A stretch of 5,714 nt of DNA, taken from positions 1 through 5,714 of the forward strand of contig CALZAP010000109.1 of NCBI GenBank assembly GCA_945614335.1. Direction: 5' to 3'. This DNA is from an uncultured Prevotella sp. (GTDB taxonomy: Bacteria; Bacteroidota; Bacteroidia; Bacteroidales; Bacteroidaceae). The position numbers and the translations under genes were made by a program. Below are positions 1 through 3,795 of this stretch, piece by piece; the first letter of the stretch is position 1; the number at the start of each line of letters is the position of its first letter. The notes under the pieces were generated by a model, which was not told the origin of the DNA, searched no databases, and saw nothing but the letters and a program-made list of their open reading frames with translations.

Positions 1-1236
1 CAGTATGATGTATGCCTGTTGGCGTTCGGCAAGGAGCATGGCCTTGGAGAGACGCTCGTAGCTGTCGGTAGACGCGCCTTCGAGGCGGTCGAACTCGCCA
101 ATATGCGGTGTGAGAATAGCTCCCTGCGGTATCTGCTGCAGCCAAGCCTTGTGGGCGGCAAGGATGTTTAGCGCGTCGGCGTCGACCACTATCGGACACT
201 GTGCCCTTCGCATCTGTCCGATGACGGCAATGGCAGTATTTTCGTTAGTGCCCAGTCCCGGTCCTATGCCCATGGCCTTGAAACATTCGGTGTCTACAGC
301 CTCCGACACCATGTTTGTGTCGCTGTCTACATCGAGCACCACTTCGGGCACCCCGATTTGCAGTGGCAGAGTGTTGCATGCCGGAGTGTGTACGGTCACC
401 TTTCCCGCTCCCGCCCTGAGACATGCCTTTGCGGCAAGCATGGCAGCTCCCGCCATACCACGGCATCCCGCCACGAGCAGTGCGTGGCCCATGGTGCCCT
501 TATGGGCAAACGGGTCGCGGCGTTTGATGCAAGGCGTGACATCACCCTTCTCGAGAATGTAGAAATGAGCGTCGGTCTTGTCCATGCCTTCCTGGCTGAT
601 GCCGATGTCGAGCACCACCACCCGTCCTATGAACTGCTGGTTCTCGGGGAAGAGGAAGGAGAGCTTAGGCTGCTGCAAAGTGAGTGTGACGTCGGCACGC
701 ATGATGTTTGTCCTTACGTTATACTCGTTGCTCTCGGTCATCAGTCCCGATGGAATGTCGATGCTCACCACCTTTGCCGGCGAGGCGTTGACATATTTCA
801 CTAATGAGGCAAAGCCTCCAGTGAGCGGTTTGTTAAGGCCAGAACCGAAGAGTCCGTCCACCACGAGAGTCTGCTCGTCGAGTGTTGGCGGGTCGAATTC
901 CTCAGTGACCATGACAAACGACGCGACCTGCTTCACGTCTTTCAGGCGCTCGCGGTTCATCTTGCAGTCGTCTGAAAGGCGGCCAGAGGTGTTGAAAAGC
1001 CACGTGGAGACGTTGTAGCCACGAACAGCCAACATTCGTGCCACGGCAAGAGCGTCACCACCATTATTTCCCGGTCCGGCAAAGACTACGACCTTCATAT
1101 TCTTGTCCCAGATGGAGACAATGGAATCGGTGAGTCTCAATGCCGCACGCTCCATGAGATCGATGGATTTTATCGGCTCATGATCTATCGTATATTTGTC
1201 TAACTCGTGTATTTGAGCGCTTGTGAATATTTTCAT
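1..1236 (-). CDS. nnr: Bifunctional NAD(P)H-hydrate epimerase / ADP-dependent (S)-NAD(P)H-hydrate dehydratase, C-terminus cut by window edge
   Basis: This cytoplasmic metabolite-repair enzyme epimerises the R form of hydrated NAD(P)H and dehydrates the S form back to NAD(P)H, using ADP. Reading from the ATG at 1236-1234, 412 codons stay open to the window edge. The N-terminal YjeF_N epimerase domain (about residues 1-215) shows GPGNNGGD (54-61), VVDGLFGSGL (125-134) and SIDIPSG (158-164). The ribokinase-like dehydratase domain (from about 225) shows HKGTMGHALLVAG (245-257), GIGPGLGT (323-330), VDADALN (351-357) and LTPHIGEFDRL (375-385). Family members are about 500 residues, so roughly 90 are missing, including the expected C-terminal GxGD catalytic motif. 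The start is chosen because MKIFTSAQIHELD matches the usual N-terminus and two -7 motifs lie just upstream. The PHIGE sequence has Ile where many homologues have Pro, a conservative variation. It is divergent from hpt. Identification is firm from motifs in both domains. Confidence 0.95.
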   Translation of the reverse strand, partial: MKIFTSAQIHELDKYTIDHEPIKSIDLMERAALRLTDSIVSIWDKNMKVVVFAGPGNNGGDALAVARMLAVRGYNVSTWLFNTSGRLSDDCKMNRERLKDVKQVASFVMVTEEFDPPTLDEQTLVVDGLFGSGLNKPLTGGFASLVKYVNASPAKVVSIDIPSGLMTESNEYNVRTNIMRADVTLTLQQPKLSFLFPENQQFIGRVVVLDIGISQEGMDKTDAHFYILEKGDVTPCIKRRDPFAHKGTMGHALLVAGCRGMAGAAMLAAKACLRAGAGKVTVHTPACNTLPLQIGVPEVVLDVDSDTNMVSEAVDTECFKAMGIGPGLGTNENTAIAVIGQMRRAQCPIVVDADALNILAAHKAWLQQIPQGAILTPHIGEFDRLEGASTDSYERLSKAMLLAERQQAYIIL

Positions 1237-1241
1237 ACGTG

Positions 1242-1257
1242 CAAAAATACAAAATTA
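1242..1257 (-). promoter_or_regulatory. Tandem Bacteroidetes-type -7 motifs for nnr
   Basis: Read on the minus strand, two TAnnTTTG sequences sit side by side: TAATTTTG (1257-1250) followed by TATTTTTG (1249-1242). This is the known -7 consensus of the Bacteroidetes primary sigma factor. The second ends only five bases before the nnr ATG at 1236, so a start from it would give an essentially leaderless mRNA. The first would allow a leader of several bases. No convincing TTTG -33 element is visible at the usual spacing, so the call rests on the -7 motifs and their position. Confidence 0.6.
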
Positions 1258-1292
1258 ATGCTAAACGATGCCATTTATTGGAAGATTTTTAG

Positions 1293-1300
1293 TAATTTTG
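1293..1300 (+). promoter_or_regulatory. Bacteroidetes-type -7 motif for hpt
   Basis: TAATTTTG matches TAnnTTTG exactly and ends 24 bases before the proposed hpt ATG at 1325. Transcription would begin near 1305, giving a leader of about 20 bases. This argues against the in-frame ATG at 1268, which lies upstream of the motif and would not be transcribed from it. No good -33 TTTG is seen at the expected spacing. Transcripts from here probably run through adk, as I see no clear separate promoter before adk. Confidence 0.55.
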
Positions 1301-1324
1301 CCCCAAAATTATTTAAAACACAGT

Positions 1325-1858
1325 ATGAAAACGGTAAAAATCAAGGATAAGGAGTTCATTCCGATGATTTCTGAGGCAGAAATCAAACAGAGAGTGAAGG
1401 AAGTGGCAGAGCAAATCAGCAACGACATGGACGGCAAGAACCCACTGTTTCTGGCGGTGCTTAACGGCTCGTTTGTGTTCGCTGCCGACCTCATGCGCGA
1501 GATTACCATCCCGAGCGAAATCTCGTTTGTGAAGTTGGCAAGCTATCAGGGAACGACTTCGACGGGAAAGGTGAAGGAGGTGATTGGCATCAACGAGGAC
1601 CTGACAGGCCGCACGGTGATAATAGTGGAGGACATCGTGGAAAGCGGACTGACGATGAAGCAGATGATAGAGAGCATCGGCACCCGCAACCCGGAGTCGG
1701 TTCACATCTGCACACTGCTGCTGAAGCCCGACTGTCTGAAGACCGACCTCAACATTGAGTACACCGCATTCAAAATACCAAACGACTTCATCGTTGGCTA
1801 CGGACTCGACTACGACCAGCAAGGAAGAAGCCTGAAGGATATTTATGTAATAAAATGA
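1325..1858 (+). CDS. hpt: Hypoxanthine (guanine) phosphoribosyltransferase
   Basis: This cytoplasmic purine-salvage enzyme transfers phosphoribose from PRPP to hypoxanthine or guanine, giving IMP or GMP. The protein is 177 residues, about the usual length for bacterial Hpt. Visible family features are LNGSFVFAADL (46-56), the flexible catalytic loop around SYQGTTSTG (73-81), the PRPP-binding signature VIIVEDIVESGLT (98-110) and the purine-binding C-terminal stretch beginning FKIPNDFIVGYGLDYD (149-164). The signature has ES where most homologues have DT; this keeps an acid and a small hydroxyl residue, so activity is expected. The start at 1325 is preferred over an in-frame ATG at 1268 because a -7 promoter motif lies between them and the 19 extra residues do not resemble the family. 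There is no Shine-Dalgarno, as is usual in this phylum. adk follows in the same direction after 224 bases holding repeat element A. Confidence 0.95.
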   Translation: MKTVKIKDKEFIPMISEAEIKQRVKEVAEQISNDMDGKNPLFLAVLNGSFVFAADLMREITIPSEISFVKLASYQGTTSTGKVKEVIGINEDLTGRTVIIVEDIVESGLTMKQMIESIGTRNPESVHICTLLLKPDCLKTDLNIEYTAFKIPNDFIVGYGLDYDQQGRSLKDIYVIK

Positions 1859-2016
1859 GGAGAGTGGAAGGAAGAGGGTAGAAGGAAGAGGGTAGAAGGT
1901 AGAGGGTAGAAGGTAGAGAATACCTGGCAAGCCCGGATTGATTTTCAATTTTCAACATTCAATTTTCTCCTGGCTCGAACATTTCTCTACCCTCTACCTT
2001 CTTCCCTCTACCCTCC
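1859..2016. repeat. Inverted-repeat element A built from degenerate heptads
   Basis: The left arm (1864-1919) is eight consecutive 7-bp units of pattern G[TA]AGA[GA]G, with GTGGAAG as the outermost variant. The right arm (1984-2016) is four complementary units of pattern C[CT]TCT[AT]C plus a partial CCTCC, followed by nine A residues. The arms point towards each other and can fold into a long, slippable hairpin. The inner edges are GTAGAGAATACC on the left and ATTTCTCTACCC on the right. About 60 bases of loop between them contain a second heptad array. The element fills most of the hpt-adk gap. The same design recurs after adk as element B. It is not a classical intrinsic terminator because the plus-strand stem is followed by A residues rather than T residues. 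Function is unknown; the structure is read directly from the bases. Confidence 0.85.
1941..1968. repeat. Second heptad array inside the loop of element A
   Basis: Four head-to-tail 7-bp units, ATTTTCA, ATTTTCA, ACATTCA and ATTTTCT, occupy the loop of element A. The sequence differs from the arm repeat but keeps the same 7-bp period. It is flanked by a 6-bp direct repeat, CCTGGC, at 1923-1928 and 1969-1974. Element B has no such array in its loop. The flanking repeat could mark a nested insertion, but six bases is too short to be sure. Confidence 0.7.
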
Positions 2017-2082
2017 AAAAAAAAACCACCCTCCAACAAGAGAGAGATTAACAACATAATAAAATTATTTTTTTAAGACACA

Positions 2083-2661
2083 ATGAAAAATATCGTAATT
2101 TTCGGCGCTCCGGGATCCGGCAAGGGTACACAGAGCGAGCTGATGATCAAGAAGTACGGATTCGAACACATCTCTACAGGTGATGTTCTACGCAACGAAA
2201 TCAAAAACGGAACAGAACTGGGCAAGACTGCAAAGGAATTTATTGACAAAGGACAGCTCATTCCCGACGAGCTGATGATAGATATCCTCGCCAAGGTCTA
2301 CGACAGTTTTGGCAAAGAACACAAAGGCGTGATATTCGACGGCTTCCCACGCACCATCCCTCAGGCAGAAGCCCTGAAGAAGATGCTCGCAGAACGCGGA
2401 CACTCCATCGCGGCCATGATAGAGCTCTACGCTCCGGAGGACATCCTCATGGCACGACTGCTGAACCGCGGCAAGGAGCAAGGTCGCTCTGACGACAACG
2501 AGGAGACAATAAACAAACGTCTCGCCGTCTACAACACCCAAACCGCCCCGCTCATCGACTGGTACAAGAAAGAAGGCCTGCACCACTACGTGAAGAGCTA
2601 CGGAGAACTGGACGTAATCTTCGCCGACGTTTGCAAGGTAGTGGACGGAATTGAAGGGTAA
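2083..2661 (+). CDS. adk: Adenylate kinase, short-LID type
   Basis: Adk is an essential cytoplasmic enzyme that interconverts ATP + AMP and 2 ADP, feeding nucleotide synthesis and energy balance. The protein is 192 residues. It shows the P-loop GAPGSGKGT (8-16), the AMP-binding STGDVLRNEI (31-40), GQLIPDELMIDIL (57-69), the hallmark DGFPRT (86-91), and LLNRGKEQGRSDDNEETINKR (126-146, described by position) carrying the catalytic arginines. The LID between about 129 and 136 is short and has no zinc-binding cysteines, unlike the roughly 214-residue long-LID enzymes of many other bacteria; the short form is, from memory, normal for Bacteroidetes. The ATG at 2083 fits the family N-terminus and is preceded by A/T-rich sequence without a Shine-Dalgarno. 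It lies downstream of hpt in the same direction. In many Bacteroidetes obg follows adk, but here element B and an efflux remnant follow. Confidence 0.96.
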   Translation: MKNIVIFGAPGSGKGTQSELMIKKYGFEHISTGDVLRNEIKNGTELGKTAKEFIDKGQLIPDELMIDILAKVYDSFGKEHKGVIFDGFPRTIPQAEALKKMLAERGHSIAAMIELYAPEDILMARLLNRGKEQGRSDDNEETINKRLAVYNTQTAPLIDWYKKEGLHHYVKSYGELDVIFADVCKVVDGIEG

Positions 2662-2823
2662 TTTTTTAGGAGGCAGAGGGTAGAAGGTAGAGGGTAGAGG
2701 GTAGAAGGTAGAGGGTAGAAGGTAGAGAATACTGAACTGCCTAAAAAACAACGGTATAGCATTTCTCTACCCTCTACCCTCTTCCCTCTACCCTCTTCCC
2801 TCTTCCCTCTACCCTCCAAAAAA
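2662..2823. repeat. Inverted-repeat element B, same heptad design as element A
   Basis: The left arm (2673-2728) is eight 7-bp units, mostly GTAGAGG and GTAGAAG, beginning GCAGAGG and ending GTAGAGA. The right arm (2764-2812) is seven complementary units, CCTCTAC or CCTCTTC, then CCTCC. The outer edges also pair: TTTTTT (2662-2667) with AAAAAA (2818-2823), and GGAGG (2669-2673) with CCTCC (2813-2817). The loop (2732-2760) is unique sequence. The inner edges GTAGAGAATAC and ATTTCTCTACCC are the same as in element A. The element starts one base after the adk stop codon, and its last A is also the first base of the truncated permease fragment. Neither strand has a T-tract after the stem, so a standard intrinsic terminator is unlikely. 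Function is unknown. Confidence 0.87.
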
Positions 2824-3515
2824 TTACCATACCCATCGAGACCTCGATGAGCAACATCATGAACGTGGAGGAAATACGTTCAGTGTCCAGATTCGGACTT
2901 TCGCTCGTCACCGTAGTGTTCAAGGAAAGCGTGCCTACACTTGAGGCACGACAACTCATTAACGAACAGATACAAACCGTGGCGGGAGAAATACCACAGG
3001 AACTCGGTACACCGGAGATGATGCCCATCACCACAGGACTCGGCGAGATTTACCAGTACGTGCTGAAAGTGGACGAAAAACACCGCAACGACTATGATGC
3101 CATGGAACTCAGAACCATACAGGACTGGATAGTGCGCCGACAGTTGTCGGGCATTCCGGGCATCGTGGAAATAAACAGTTTCGGAGGCTATCTGAAACAA
3201 TATGAGATTGCCATAGACCCTGAGATCATTGCCGCCCTGCAATTGACCATCGGAGACGTGTTTGAGGCTTTGAGCAACAACAACCAAAACACGGGAGCCA
3301 GCTATATAGAGAAAAAAGGACGTGCCTACTACATCCGCTCGGAAGGCATGATTACTAAGACTAAGGACATTGAAAAAATTGTGGTGGCCAACCGCAACGG
3401 AATGCCTGTACACATCAGCGACATCGGAAAGGTGGACTTCGGAGCTCCTAAACGCTTCGGAGCAATGACCATGGACGGAGAGGGAATATGTTGCTGCCGG
3501 CGAGGCGATATGTGA
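2823..3515 (+). pseudogene. Fragment of a CusA/CzcA-family heavy-metal RND efflux permease
   Basis: Intact relatives are inner-membrane proton-driven pumps of about 1040 residues that export metal ions through a tripartite complex. Here only about 221 residues match, starting ITIPIETSMSNIMN at 2823. Family landmarks follow in order: VEEIRSVSRFGLSLVTVVF, MMPITTGLGEIYQYVLKV, LRTIQDWIVRRQLSGIPGIVEINSFGG (split by position near 3100-3190), NNNQNTGASYIEKK and GKVDFGAPKRFGAMTMDG. These belong to the periplasmic porter/docking region (roughly residues 65-290 of a full protein). No transmembrane segment is present, so it cannot act as a pump. The 5' part is missing at the edge of element B. After MDGEG (about 3485) the reading becomes ICCCRRGDM and stops, because the DNA has switched to adaptor sequence in another frame. 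An internal ATG at 2847 keeps the frame open, but no function is expected. Metal specificity cannot be judged. Confidence 0.88.
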
Positions 3516-3774
3516 CGTGATAAACAAGTCGCAACCTATGATTCAGCTCACCGTATACGAGAAAGACATAAAGCTGATGAAAACAGGCGGAAAGCTTCTG
3601 TTCCGCGTCAACGGAATGGGAAAGCAGTCCTTCCCCGCCACCATCATCTCCATCGACCAGGCAGTAGACGAGAAGGACTACTCCATAAAGGTTTACGCAA
3701 AAGTGAAAGAAGCCAACAGCGCATTCCGTCCGGGAATGTATGTCAGGGCGAAATTGGTAAATGTAAAGGAGTAA
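3484..3774 (+). pseudogene. Fragment of an RND efflux periplasmic adaptor (HlyD/CusB-like)
   Basis: About 96 residues, starting EYVAAGEAICDVIN at 3484, resemble the second half of the lipoyl/barrel-sandwich domain followed by the beta-barrel domain of membrane-fusion adaptors. In Bacteroidetes adaptors the run VYEKDI, a central ATIISIDQAVDEKDYSIKV-like strand pair, and FRPGMYVRAKLV occur in this order. Intact adaptors are about 350-420 residues and link the permease to a TolC-like channel. The N-terminal membrane anchor, hairpin and first half-lipoyl segment are absent. The protein stops (TAA 3772-3774) right after RAKLVNVKE, where relatives normally continue with a membrane-proximal domain. 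A GTG at 3517 could start an 85-residue product, but it would have no signal peptide and no complete domain. The frame is +1 relative to the permease fragment, so the junction is not a working fusion. Adaptor family is fairly sure; the exact subfamily is not. Confidence 0.82.
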
Positions 3775-3793
3775 CTCCTGAAGAACTCCTTAC
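3763..3793. terminator. Possible hairpin terminator between converging genes
   Basis: GTAAAGGAGT (3763-3772) can pair with AACTCCTTAC (3784-3793) with one bulged A, leaving a short loop. On the plus strand the stem is followed by the T-rich GTTTATTTTA. The stem overlaps the end of the adaptor remnant and lies just beyond the GH2 stop codon at 3796-3798. An alternative shorter fold is GGAGT with the nearer ACTCC. The stem is modest in GC content and the T run is interrupted, so this is a tentative call. Confidence 0.35.
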
Positions 3794-3795
3794 GT

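Noticed and set aside
358..1018. Plus-strand open frames opposite nnr
   Set aside because: The minus strand encodes Nnr with both domain signatures; the plus-strand products look compositionally random.
1268..1324. Upstream in-frame ATG (1268) as the hpt start, giving 196 residues
   Set aside because: The 19 extra residues do not resemble Hpt, and the hpt -7 motif (1293-1300) lies downstream of this ATG.
1313..1948. Minus-strand open frame antisense to hpt with a YPLPST-rich start
   Set aside because: It is the complement of hpt plus the heptad repeat. A 7-bp repeat read in triplets automatically gives a 7-residue repeat, so the pattern is not evidence of a protein.
2055..2076. AATAAAATTATT followed by a T run before adk as an intrinsic terminator
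   Set aside because: The stem is only A/T, about five pairs, and sits directly before the adk start; it is more likely ordinary A/T-rich leader sequence.
2188..2819. Minus-strand open frames antisense to adk and element B with YPLPSTL repeats
   Set aside because: Same artefact of translating heptads; the plus-strand adk is unmistakable.
1859..2823. Heptad repeats as a CRISPR array
   Set aside because: The units are 7 bp, contiguous and without spacers, and no cas gene is nearby.
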